Assembly (NCBI GenBank): GCA_033439795.1
Contig: JAUTDP010000002.1
Location: 3,100,001-3,164,000 of the forward strand
DNA length: 64,000 bases
Origin: Sordaria brevicollis
Lineage: Eukaryota > Ascomycota > Sordariomycetes > Sordariales > Sordariaceae
Reading direction: 5' to 3'
Below the pieces are notes generated by a model that had not been told where the DNA came from, made no database searches, and worked only from the letters and a program-made list of their open reading frames with translations. The position numbers and the translations under genes are program-made. Numbering within the stretch: position 1 is the stretch's first letter; each line of letters starts with the position of its first letter. Positions 48,388 to 58,923 of the stretch are shown one piece after another.

Positions 48388-48736
48388 GGTAGTGAGTGGT
48401 CGAATAAGCTTTGTTATTTGATGCGGAAGATTTCATCCCAACCTGGACCGGCTACTCTGCTGCCGGGGCAACGCGAATGTCATGGCCTCAGGTTTAAGTG
48501 ATAAAACAATTGAGTTGATCGCTGAACCAAAACCTGCGTTAATCATTCACCGTCCGGACAAACCACCCACCACGTCAAGCCGTGGCCGTAATTCAACCGC
48601 CGCTTCTCACCTTGTAGTCGCCCTCTCAATCTTGGAGTAGCAACACCTACCTTTTCTCGCTCCCCGATCTCGAAAAATCCAAACGTAATCGCATCGCGAA
48701 CACCTGCTCGCAACCCCCACAAGCAGACCATCGACC
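48388..48736. other. Short intergenic region
   Basis: About 350 bp between two plus-strand genes: the E1-alpha 3' flank and the upstream region of the small membrane-protein gene. No feature seen. Confidence 0.4.
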
Positions 48737-49060
48737 ATGACAACCAACAAGAACGCCATCGTGGCCATCCTCATCTGCCTCATCGCATTCATCGCCGCCC
48801 TCATCTTCTTCCACAAGAAGATCGTCACCTTTCTTGCGCTGTGGATGGCCGACGCGAAGAACGCCGAAGCTGCCGTCAAGGAATCCAAATCGGCCAAAAG
48901 CACTGAGCCTGACCTCGAGGCCGCCAAGTCTGAATCATCTGCTGCCAGATCCGGACCTAGATCAGGAACGGGATCGAACAATTCTGTCGACGACGATAGA
49001 TGCGATACTGTTTCGTCGGCGTCGTCAGGACCGATCCTTAACGTGCGTCTTGCGCACTAA
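48737..49060 (+). CDS. Small single-span membrane protein, hypothetical
   Basis: 107 residues in one exon, starting ATGACAACCAACAAG. One hydrophobic helix at about residues 7-26 (AIVAILICLIAFIAALIFF) is followed by HKK. The rest is polar and Ser/Lys/Glu-rich (AKNAEAAVKESKSAKS, then SGPRSGTGSNNS). By the positive-inside rule the C-terminal tail would face the cytosol. Codon use looks genuine over the whole length. The last seven codons overlap a possible GTGCGT donor, so the true C-terminus could be spliced. No family recognised. Confidence 0.5.
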   Translation: MTTNKNAIVAILICLIAFIAALIFFHKKIVTFLALWMADAKNAEAAVKESKSAKSTEPDLEAAKSESSAARSGPRSGTGSNNSVDDDRCDTVSSASSGPILNVRLAH

Positions 49061-49613
49061 TTCAAGTAAGTTTCTTTGGGTAATCCCAACCCCACGGGTT
49101 TTCAATGTTCGAGCAGTCAAAGATTCGAGTCCCTGCGCTAGCGCCGACGAACATCTGGAGAAGCAAAAACGGGGATCGTCAAAAGACAAGGACCCCCGGC
49201 AGCCCCCGCATTGACTCCATTCAGAGCCGAAGCTACCCCGCAAACAAGGCTGGACTCTATGCCGACGCACAAGCCACAGACGAACAGAAGCTCGGAGCAC
49301 CAGCCACCCGAGCTTCACTTCGCTGCGTCTTTACCCCGGCACATGCAGATTTCGCAGCCTTCCCGGTTGGGGAATTTCCATTGGGTCCAGTCGCGCGGGA
49401 CCTGGAGCTTTCAATCGGTCGATTTGCGGATTGCGACGATACCGGGGGCTACCGAACTTGCGACGTCAACTTTCTTTGAAACTTTATTCTAATTTCTCTC
49501 TCTCTCTTCAGACTCTTTCTCACAACCCCCCGCCCTTTCAGACCTTAAGTTTCTTCACCAAGCCACTACCCAGCTAGCCTCGTCGCCCAAAAAAAGTCCA
49601 AAACTCCAACAAA
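49061..49613. other. Intergenic, COQ5 upstream region with CT-rich tract
   Basis: About 550 bp. Frames of 93-126 codons here overlap in different phases and show no domain. TTTCTCTCTCTCTCTTCAG at about 49493-49512 is a pyrimidine run ending in CAG about 100 bp before the COQ5 start. It could be a promoter CT element or a 5'-leader splice acceptor. Confidence 0.4.
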
Positions 49614-50709
49614 ATGGTTGCCCGTCCGGCCCTCCGAAGGGCGATTCCCTCAACCCTCAGATCAACTTCGTCGAAGCTCCTCCAGCCAGTATCACGATCC
49701 TTCTCTACAACCCTTCAGACCCAAAACCAAAACAAGCCCAACAACTCAGTACCCGAATATGCCATCCCCGATCCTGCGCGCCCTACCCACTTCGGTTTCG
49801 AGACCGTCACCGAGGCCGAGAAGAGAGAGCGCGTTGCCGGTGTCTTCACCAGCGTTGCCGAATCCTATGATCGCATGAACGATCTCATGTCTTTTGGCTG
49901 GCATCGCGTTTGGAAGTACGTTTCCTCCCATCCTTCCTCCATGCCCCAACCCAACTTTAACTAACCCAATCCTCTTTCTGTCTAGGGATCACTTCGTCTC
50001 CTCCCTCAACCCCGGCTTCTCCCCCTTGACCTCCTCCTCCGACCCCCGCGCCCCTCAACACATTCTCGACATCGCCGGCGGCACGGGCGACATCGCCTTC
50101 CGCATGCTCCACACCGCCCACATCCTCAACGGCAACCCGGACGTGCGCGTCACCATCTCCGACATCAACCCCGCCATGCTTACCGTCGGCAAACAACGCT
50201 CCGCTTCGCTCCCCGCCAGCCAACAAGCCGCTTTATCCTTCCTCGAAGCCAACGCCGAAGACCTCACCCAGACCAAACCCTTGGGAGCCAACCAAGTCGG
50301 TTACTCCCCGACCACCGGCGTCCCCGACGAGTCCGTCGATCTCTACACCGTCGCTTTCGGCATCCGCAACTTCTCCAACATCCCCGCCGCGCTGCGCGAG
50401 GCTTACCGCGTTCTCAAGCCCGGTGGCGTGTTCGCTTGCTTGGAGTTTAGCAAAGCCGACAAGCACCCTTTGTTCAACAGCATCTACAAGCAGTGGAGCT
50501 TTAGCGCGATCCCGCTGATTGGACAGCTGGTGGCCGGTGACAGGGATAGTTATCAGTATCTTGTTGAGTCGATCGAGAGGTTTCCCAGCCAGGAGGATTT
50601 TAGGGATATGATTGTTGATGCGGGCTTTGTGGTTGGTGGGAGGGGGTATGAGGATTTGACGGGGGGCGTGGCGGCTATTCATAAGGGGATGAAGCCTAGG
50701 AGGAAGTAA
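49614..50709 (+). CDS. coq5: 2-methoxy-6-polyprenyl-1,4-benzoquinol methylase COQ5, mitochondrial
   Basis: Two exons, 49614..49915 and 49986..50709, with a 70-bp intron (GTACGT ... CTGTCTAG), encode 341 residues. The Arg/Ser-rich N-terminus ([18 protein letters not shown]) is a mitochondrial presequence. [20 protein letters not shown] and [17 protein letters not shown] are hallmark UbiE/COQ5 segments. [14 protein letters not shown] (127-140) is the SAM motif. [14 protein letters not shown] and [20 protein letters not shown] complete the family pattern. The enzyme adds the C-methyl group in ubiquinone synthesis and works in the matrix-side CoQ complex. The intron falls just after the conserved HRVWK. 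Confidence 0.95.
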
Positions 50710-52161
50710 ATTTCCATTCTGGGAGGAGGGGAGGTGATGGAAAAGCATGGGAGGGTGGAATGGGAAGAACGAATGGCAGAGGGGCACGTGGAGGAGATCA
50801 TACATATGAGGTCTAGGAGTTGATACCAGAACTCAGCAGCCAAAAAAGGGGAAATAGAGAGAAGAGAGAAGAAAAAGCTGTCCTCCAAAGAGAACAGGAG
50901 TCAGCATTGTACTTTTATCATGTACTGTACATATTAGACGATGGATGGGTTTTCGGCCCCTTTGATCAACCGCTCAGCCCTAATTGTGTACGATGGTTAT
51001 GCAAAAAGGGGGCAGCTGGTGGAGGCGTTGTCTACGGGATATCTAGATCTAGAGAGTGTGGGGGGAAGCAAAATTAAAGGGGTAATGGATTGATTTGGCA
51101 TTCGTGTCTTCCTGTCTGTGTGACTCTATGTGGAATTTCGGATAGTCGTGAAGAAAAGGGTAAGCTAGTGAGGCATGCTGGATTTGATTTGACGGTGCTG
51201 GTTAGCCAGCTGTGCAAGTTCTTCCTTTCCTCTATAGGCAGAAGGTAACTGGATTCCGGTGCAGTTAGTCTATTCAGCTTCTTATTTACTTCCTGCGCTA
51301 TGTCATATTGTCTTTCAAATATTTAATCAAGCGACCAAGGTACAATACATAACAAGTACAGCTCGTTCTAGAGTCCTCATCATCTATGCCTCGTTATTGT
51401 TCCTCCTTTGCCTTGCCTTGCCTTGCCTGGATGGACAAGCCATCATACCTGTCGTGATAAAAAGGGAAAAGGAGAGTTATAAACAAACGAACATGGGACG
51501 AATATGAAAAGTAACAAAATGCGCTTCAGTCCACCTTGTGGCAGATCTCTACTGTCCATATCGCATCATCCTTGCCCACTTCGATATGCCCGCTCATCTA
51601 CTCTTGATATACCTGAACACATAAACGAACAACAACTCTGAACAATGTTTTTTGTTTCTTGATATTGTAGTAGTTAACGTAACTGCACGCTATTTTTTCT
51701 TTCTCGCTCACCCCTAACCCATTCATCACGGTCATCTCTTTCTTCCCATTCCATTCAGTGGTCTTAGCTCGGTCACCAAGTCCGACAGACGTTTGCCTCA
51801 GTGACATCGCCTTGTCTTGAACCTGTCTTTCCGAGACCTTGACTAACCCATAATCCATATCTTCAAGAACTCTGTTCCCCCCCCAAAAGAACACCTGGGC
51901 CGTCATCCATCAAGTCGACGCTGTCGATATACATGATTATCGATTATCCGATGATCTTTCCCAGAATCTCGCGGCCTGCACCTACTTATTCTTCGAATCA
52001 TCCTTCAGATCCGTCTTCGGACCATCGTTGGAATCGACCTTCTGGCGATCTTGCTTAGAGCCTCTCCGCCAATTTCTCTTCCTGGGGTCCTCCATTGAAT
52101 CCTCCTTCATCGAGTCTCCGTTCGTCCAGTCCTCGTTCTTTGACTCCGCAACTTTCGCATC
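50710..52161. other. Intergenic between converging COQ5 and the DUF2433 gene; includes an in-frame extension
   Basis: About 1.45 kb with the 3' flanks of two convergent genes. Nothing recognisable lies at 50710-51981. The last 180 bp (51982-52161) continue the DUF2433 frame for 59 sense codons beyond its TAG stop (see findings). The 102-codon minus-strand frame at 51598-51906 shows no domain. Confidence 0.4.
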
Positions 52162-54602
52162 CTAAGCGTCGGCAGGGGTAGCGGAGGTCGTCGCTGGGCT
52201 ACCGTCACCCTTCAAGCCACCACGGCGCGAGCCGCGTCCACCGCGCTCACCGCCACGGCCGCCTCTAGAGCCTCCGCGGCCTCCACGACGGCCGGCACCT
52301 TCACTGTCGCTAGCAGTTCCACCGCCAGCGCTGCGATATCCGCTCTGAGTACCTTCCCGGCCACCCCTGCTGCTGGCCCAAGTACCGGCACCGCCACGAG
52401 TATTGAATGGCCTCGACGAGGGAGGGTTGAATACCTTGAAGAGGGGTTTCGAGCGGTCTTCCGAGCTGGAGCCACGAGTCTTGAACTCCTGGGGCAAGCG
52501 CTCTAGGGCACCATCACGGTCCTCAACCGTCTTAAAGATGACGACTCTGTTGTTCTGCCCCCACTTATCAACCTTGACGATCTTGGACTTGTCCTCCTCC
52601 GCAAACAGGCCAGGGATAGCGTCGTCGCTCGGTGGTTGCATGACGAAGAGACCAATGATGCTCTCCGCAGCGGTCTTGGGCGCCGGAGAAGGCGTGGGCT
52701 CTGGGGCATTCGAGGAACCGTTCGTAGGAGCTGCCGGCTTCTCGGAAGAGGGCGAAGCGGCAGGAGCAGGCTGTGGGGTGGCCGCCTTGGGCTGGGTCGG
52801 CGCAGGAGACGGGGCGGCGGGCTTAGCGGCTTGCGCGGGGGCCTGCTTAGGGACCACGGGGACCGCAGGTACGGCAGGCGCGGGCTGGGCGGCGGGTTGA
52901 ACGGGTGTAGATGCAGCGGGGCCAGTAGGAACGGGGTTAGCCCCTCCGGCAGAGGGAGGGACAGCACCCTGGGCGGCATTGACGGGCTGCTTGGCTCCGC
53001 GATGGGAGAAGTTGAATCCCTGAGCCCTCATCTCTGTGCCAATCCTTCCATCGTGGATTTCCAGCACCAGCCAGCCGAAAGCGGCATCAGCAAGGTTGAA
53101 GTTCCACATGTTCTTGAAGGCGCTCTCGTCGACTTGACCGAGCGCGGCGGCTGACTGACCCGCAGCAGCGCCACCGAAGGGGTTTCCACCAGCAGCAGTC
53201 GTAGGCATCTTCTCGACGACACTCAAAGCGTTCTTAAGCAAGGTCTGCTGGACATCGTTCTGCTGAATGGCGGGCTCGACCTCACTACGGACAGTTTCCC
53301 ACACATCGTTGAAAGACGCCTTGGAAGCAGCCAGCTTGCCACGGTAATGATCCAAGGTCGGGTTGACACTGAATTCGTTGTATGAGCTGCCGTAGCGGAA
53401 ATGGAGACCAGCCGAAATGGAGAAATCGGCCTTCAGGGTTACCGAGAGCTGGTTGAGGATGCCCTCACGAGCGGGAGAAGCGTGGGTGATGAAGATGCGA
53501 GTCTCGGTAGGATCGTAGACGCGGTTGGCAGTGTCGACAAGCTCGCCCATCTGGAGAAGTGTAGTCCACATCGTACCCTGTCCGCCAGCAATCGTAGTCC
53601 GCCCTTCACCGTTGTCGAAAAGCTTGTGCATGACGACAGCACCGCCCAAACCGAGGAGACGGAGCTTGACACCGCCAATTTCGAGAAGCTTCGACCGAGA
53701 CTCGTCGATCACGAACAAGTTGTGCACCTTATACTCCCCTGACCTGAACTTCTCGAGAACGCGGACATCTTCGCAAGCACCCCAGACCGTGTAGACGGGC
53801 ACATCCAGCTTAAGCTCGCCCGAGATGAGGAGAGGCAGCTCGGAAAGAGGAAGCTCGCTGGCGGGGAAGCGGCTCTTGACGGGGCCGGAGGCGGTTTGCG
53901 CGATGGCTTTCTTGGTGGCCTCGGAAATCAGGGGCGAATATTGGGCAACATGTTTCAGGGTCCTGTATACAAACGTTGGTCAGCGCGCGGAAGACCAAAG
54001 TTGGGCCGGGGGTGTATCGCACTTCTCAGCAATACGCTCGAGAGATGTCTCGTCGTAGAAACCAAAGTCACCGGTGTGAATGATGTAGTTGGCACGGGCG
54101 GACTTGGCAAGCTCGTTCAAAGACCGAAGGTTACCTGTAGGGCAAAAGTCAGTGGCAAGGCGCAAGCAGCTACTCCAAAGGAAGCTTACCCCGAACATCT
54201 GCAATGCAGAGAACTCTGTGGGGACCAGTCTCCAAGACGCGGCCTTGGTTAGGGAGAAGAGGTGTAGCGCCAGGTACGGGGCCCTGATGAGGAGCGGCAC
54301 CGTTGGGCAGAAACCCGGGGGCGTTGTATGTATTACGGGGTTGCTATCGAAGAACCGACAAAGTTAGCAAACACGCGTGCCAAAGAGCGTGAGCTCACGT
54401 TGAAGCGTTTCAGCTTGAACTTGGTAGACAGCCGCGGGCGGTCAAGGCGACAAAGCAGCCACATATGCCCGACAACGAGACGTGAGGGTGATCTGAGTGC
54501 ATGGTGGGGAAAGAAATGGGATGCGAGACTGGGAAGCTTGTTGAAGCTGGAGAGCGACGGCAAGAAGCATAAGGAAAGGGAGAGGAAGCTCACAGATGCC
54601 AT
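52162..54602 (-). CDS. DUF2433-type metallophosphoesterase-like protein with RGG tail
   Basis: Four exons, 54399..54602, 54190..54343, 54023..54134 and 52162..53962, with introns of 55, 55 and 60 bp, give 756 residues if the first in-frame ATG (54602) is used. A later ATG at 54464 is an alternative. Conserved parts are RVLCIADVRGNLRSLN, YIIHTGDFGFYDETSLERIA, VPVYTVWGACEDVRVLEKF, FITHASPAREGILNQLS and SAGLHFRYGSSYNEF. They form a calcineurin-like phosphoesterase layout with the first DxH altered to DVR. A Pro/Ala-rich linker and an RGG-rich tail (RGGRGGERGGRGSRRGG) follow, suggesting RNA association. The family is conserved in fungi, and its function is unknown to me. Confidence 0.78.
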
Positions 54603-56263
54603 CCCGGTAGAGGGCTTCAATACAGAAGACTGAGATGTGCGTGGGGGGAGGGTAGGTATAGGTTTGCTGGCTTCGGCAACCAGAGGGAGGGTCGAGGTCG
54701 GTATGGTATTGGAGATCGAAGTGGAGGGTTGAAAGTTGGAAAGGCCGAATGGAAGCTACACGTGAAGGGTTGAAAGGTAGCTGGACGGCGGGTCGTGTCT
54801 GGCGTGGTAAGATGCCAAGTGTGGTGGTGTGGTGGAAAGTGGAAGTTCAACGTCGACGAATGCGCAACCGGGCGGTGATGGTGCACTCAGTGCCGAATGG
54901 AAGCTGAATGAAGCAGCAGACGGGTCGTTTGGTCGCGACCGGGGAGGCGGGGTATCAAGCAGAAACGGACGACGGCGGTGCGGTCCGGAGTTGGATGAAA
55001 GTTAGGTAGGTATGAAAGATATTACACGTAGCGGGGAGAGGTCAAGGAAGAGAAGAGCCTCAACGACGCGGTCGCGGGGGGGAAATACGTGGGATGGATA
55101 GTGTGAAAGTGGTTGTTTCGTCGACAATGGAAAGTCGGAAGATTTTCAGAATGTGGCCGGGAGAGTTCATGGCGTAGGCAAGTGCTGCTGCTGACGGGAT
55201 GGAAAGCAGTGATTGGAAACTGCGTGAGGCCAGACGGCACAGGAGGGGAGCTCTGGGCTGGGCTGCATCTCTCTGCCTGATGAATGGCAGGAGCTCCAGC
55301 TGGACGGGTGGGTACCTACAGCCGCTCCCGCCTTCCCTATTGAGCGCCTACCGCCAGGGGGCAGGCACGACCCAGACACCGCCCTCATCACCGCCCTGCC
55401 AGGCGCCGCCAGCAATGTCAAGGACTGGATTTCAGTTCAACACATCAATCATCATGGTCAACAGTGGACGTGATTGATTGATTGGCCTCAGGACGATAGT
55501 GTTGATTTGTCTTTCTAGGTATATATGTAGATGCACAGCTTGGGCGAACACGAACAGTTGACCCCGAGACAGGGGAAGCTCGCCTTAAATCCATTCAGCA
55601 GCAAGGGGGGCCAGCAAGGTACTCAAACGTTGCTGCTGTACTAGACAAAGGGTAAACAAATACAAGGGAGAAGGCTGCTTGAGCTTCGTCAAGGATATCA
55701 TAGGTCCCGAACTGGGGCAACGTTTCCAAGAGAACAGCCTAGAGGCAGTTGTTGAGTCAAACATGGACCTACCAGTTCAAGATTGTTGCTAAAACATGTG
55801 TGAGCAGTTCCCAAGGATATTGAATATAGAGATGTGGTTGGGAGAATCTTTGGAGGTGGGTGTTTTGATCCAAGGATTGAACATGTTGGATGCTCTCTTT
55901 CAAGGGCACCATCTCCCGACCCTTCCAATGTGTTGGACAGTCAAAAAGTGGCAATAATAGTATTTCCCATCCCATTCAGTTTCCCTTGCTACATTCCATT
56001 CACACTTCGAACCATTTGTCTCTTCTTTTTGCAAGCACCCAAGAAATCTTTATATCTTTCCGTTCCCTCGTCTCCCCTCGCCGGCTTTCCCTCCCCACCT
56101 TCCGTGTAAGTTTGTATCCCGAAACGCCAATCCCGATGCTGCTGCTGCTCTTGTTTACAAAGTTATAAACAAAAGATTAGCTAGGTAAGTAAACAATATA
56201 TGCTCTTGTCAGATGGTCTGCTCCCCTGCCTCCCCAGAGTATTAGTGGTAGCTGGTAGCCCCT
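54603..56263. other. Intergenic upstream of the DUF2433 gene and downstream of the Zds gene
   Basis: About 1.66 kb. Frames such as 54617-54886 and 55167-55477 overlap antisense to each other and show no domain. The left part should be the promoter and 5' leader of the DUF2433 gene, the right part the 3' flank of the Zds gene. Confidence 0.4.
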
Positions 56264-58923
56264 CTACCACATGTCGTTATTCTCGTCATCTTTGCCATAT
56301 TGCTTTTGTTCCTGGCGGGCCCGAGATTCGTTCCGTTGTTGCTCGTATTCGTAGATTTGAGCGTCATCCACGTATTGTGTAGAGCCGCTTGATGCTTCCC
56401 CGTAGCTATTACCAGACTGTACGAGGTGTCAGTATTCTTTCATGTTTTCCAAGGGAAAGACAAGGGCTGACTTACGCGATGGTACTCAAAGTTGAAGTCC
56501 GCCTGGCCAGACATTGCCGCCATTTGTTGCTCGAGGGCAAGTTGTTCCATGGCACGCTGTTGTGCCGCCTTTTGCTCGGCTTCACGCTTCTTGCGCTCCT
56601 CCTCCAACCGCCTTTGCTGCGGCGAGGTGGGCACATTGAGCTGGGGGTGCATGGCCTGGACCTTTGCGAGATACGAGTACATGAAATTGCTGAGCAGTAC
56701 TTGACTGTGCAGGGGGCGCCGGGGGTTGGCAAGCTTGATGTGAGCCATCCGGTAAATGGCTCGCTCTTCAATAATCGGGAAGCGCGTCCAAGAGTAGTCG
56801 ACATCGGGAACGAGTTTTCGGCGGGGAGGTTCGGGAGTGAGTGGTCTTTGCTCCTTCTTCTTGCTGGGCTCCTTATCAGCCTTCTTTTTGCCTCCAAAAA
56901 GACCGCCGAAGAAGCCTTCCTTCTCCTTCTTGGTCTCCTTCTTCTTGTCCTCGGTTTTGCCGCTGTCGATGCTATCCCGATCCAGCACCAAGCTCTCCCG
57001 GCCTTTGGAATTGCCTTCAATCGAGCTTTGCAGAACGTCCAACCGGGTGGCATCGTGGGTCTTGTCTCCGCCCTTGGCTTTCGCTTTCCGAGCTTGCTCC
57101 TCTCTCTCGCGCTCCTTCTCCTTCTCCTTCTTCTTCTTTTCCTTCTCATCACTCTTGAACCATTTCCACCCTGACGATTTGGTAGGGGTTTCAGCGACCT
57201 CTTCCTTCTCCTTTGCCTTCTTGTCCGTCTTCTTCTCTTCTACTGCCGGTGGGGGCTGCGTGACCACGGCCGGAGCAGAAGGCTTAGGCTGGGTTTTGCC
57301 GTTGACTTGCGCTGTTGGCTGGATTGACTCGAGGGATGGACGTTTCTCGGAGCGGGGGACCGGCTCTTCCGTCTTCGTAGTCAAGGTTCTGTCAGGGATG
57401 GGTTTTGGGGCCTGATTTTTCACCTCTGTCGGTGGCGTCTCAACAATTGCAGGCACTGGCGGCGGGGCGGAAGTGGGTGGCGGCAAGGATGCAGTTTTCT
57501 TAACAGGGAGAATCTCCGCTGGTGCCGGAGCAGGCGGGCTGATCGGCTTTGGTTCCTCGTGAAGAGCCCCGTCGGACGTCGTCGTATCTTCCAACGAGCG
57601 GCGTACAGTTATATCGTCGGATGAGCCTGGGGTCTCGCGCGTAAAGTTTTGTCGTCTTCGCACCGATTTTTCAGGTTGCGAGTACAAATCAGCCAGGACC
57701 GGCTCAGACTGTACCCTCTTTAGGCCTTGACTTGATGCCTCATCCATTGTCGGAACAGGGGGCATATCGTCCTCATGCTCAGATGACTGCCTTCCAGAAA
57801 TCCTCTTGGAGAATGGCGCCCTGCTTCCGCGCACACTGCCACCCTTTCTGTATGTCGTCTTTGTGGAGCGTCTTAGGCCCATGCTAGGAGCGGGAAGTAT
57901 TGGAATGTCACCCTCATCCACTTCTTCATGAGTTTCAAGCGCCAACTTCTTGACTGCTTTGGTAGGATCATCTACCAGCTCGTGCAGGCTAGGCTCGGGG
58001 CTGCCATCGCCATGTCGGGAGCGCTGCCTTTGTAGCCGTTCTGCGCCGTCCACATAGTCAATGCCCTCGCTCGTTGGCTTGATCTGGCGAGAGAGCATGG
58101 ACTTCTTCCTCCTCAAGCCCCCTCCGCCTGTCGAGTCGCTTCGGTTCAAGTCAACCGACAGCATTGAGTCACTGGACCTCCGCTTTATTGCCTGCACTCG
58201 ATTCTCCAGGAAATCCTTGAATGCCGTGGGTTCGAGCTCCGGATGTACTCTCGCAGGCACCCAAAGCAGGCGGGAGGGGTCTGCTTCGTCATCTTCGCCC
58301 GTTGGTGGTCCAGACTGGACCAGGCCCATATTTGAGAAGGGAAGGAGATCAGGATCGTTGAAGTTCCCAACATCCATCGATAGTCGTCGCAGTGCCTGTA
58401 GATTGCTCAACTCCTGTGCAATGTCGTTGGCGTCGTCGATGTTCGTCATGGGGAACTGTGAGGCAGACCCATCGGCCTGGAGATCCCGTATCGAGCGCGT
58501 TGGCGAAAGCGGAGAGGTCGGTCTTTCTGACGAGCTGCTTGTATCACTCGACATCCTCGCTGGAAAGGTGCCGGACTTTTTCAATCTATGTCCTCCAATA
58601 AACCCATCATCGTTTCCACCAGCCGTATTTGTCTTGTCTGAGGTTGTCCGGGTAAGGCGCAAGTCATCTCCTGAGTTGTCTTCGGAGGGCTCTTCGGCAA
58701 GGCTAGCGAGGCGCTCCAGGTGGTCTCCCTGTGTCGCAACAAAGCTAAGGGGGCGGCTGGCACGGCGGCCGTCTTCGGGCCCGGAGTCGTCGTCGTCGAT
58801 GGTGTACATGGTTCCTATGGTCTCGGTGACGTGGCGGCTAGGGTCGGATATCGACAGTCGGTCGTGGCCGCGTCGGCTGGCGAAACTGGAGCCAACATCG
58901 CCTCGGGGACGGGATGAGGTCTG
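56264..58923 (-). CDS. Zds1/Zds2-family protein (Zds C-terminal domain); 5' end incomplete
   Basis: Exons 56476..58923 and 56264..56416 are joined across a 59-bp intron (GTAAGT ... CGTACAG), about 867 residues. The last exon ends GKDDENNDMW. The N-terminal segment SISDPSRHVTETIGTMYTID resembles the conserved start of fungal Zds proteins. A long Ser/Pro-rich disordered middle leads to the Zds C-terminal box: YSWTRFPIIEERAIYRMAHI, KLANPRRPLHSQVLLSNFMY. A basic/coiled segment follows. Zds proteins regulate PP2A-Cdc55 and cell polarity in yeast. The exon begins after a TTATTCCAG acceptor at 58924-58926, so a short first exon lies upstream and was not found. If unspliced, the first ATG would be 58809. 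Confidence 0.8.

Noticed and set aside
49105..49479. 124-codon plus-strand frame upstream of COQ5
   Set aside because: Overlaps two other frames of similar length, has no domain, and lies where the COQ5 promoter must be.
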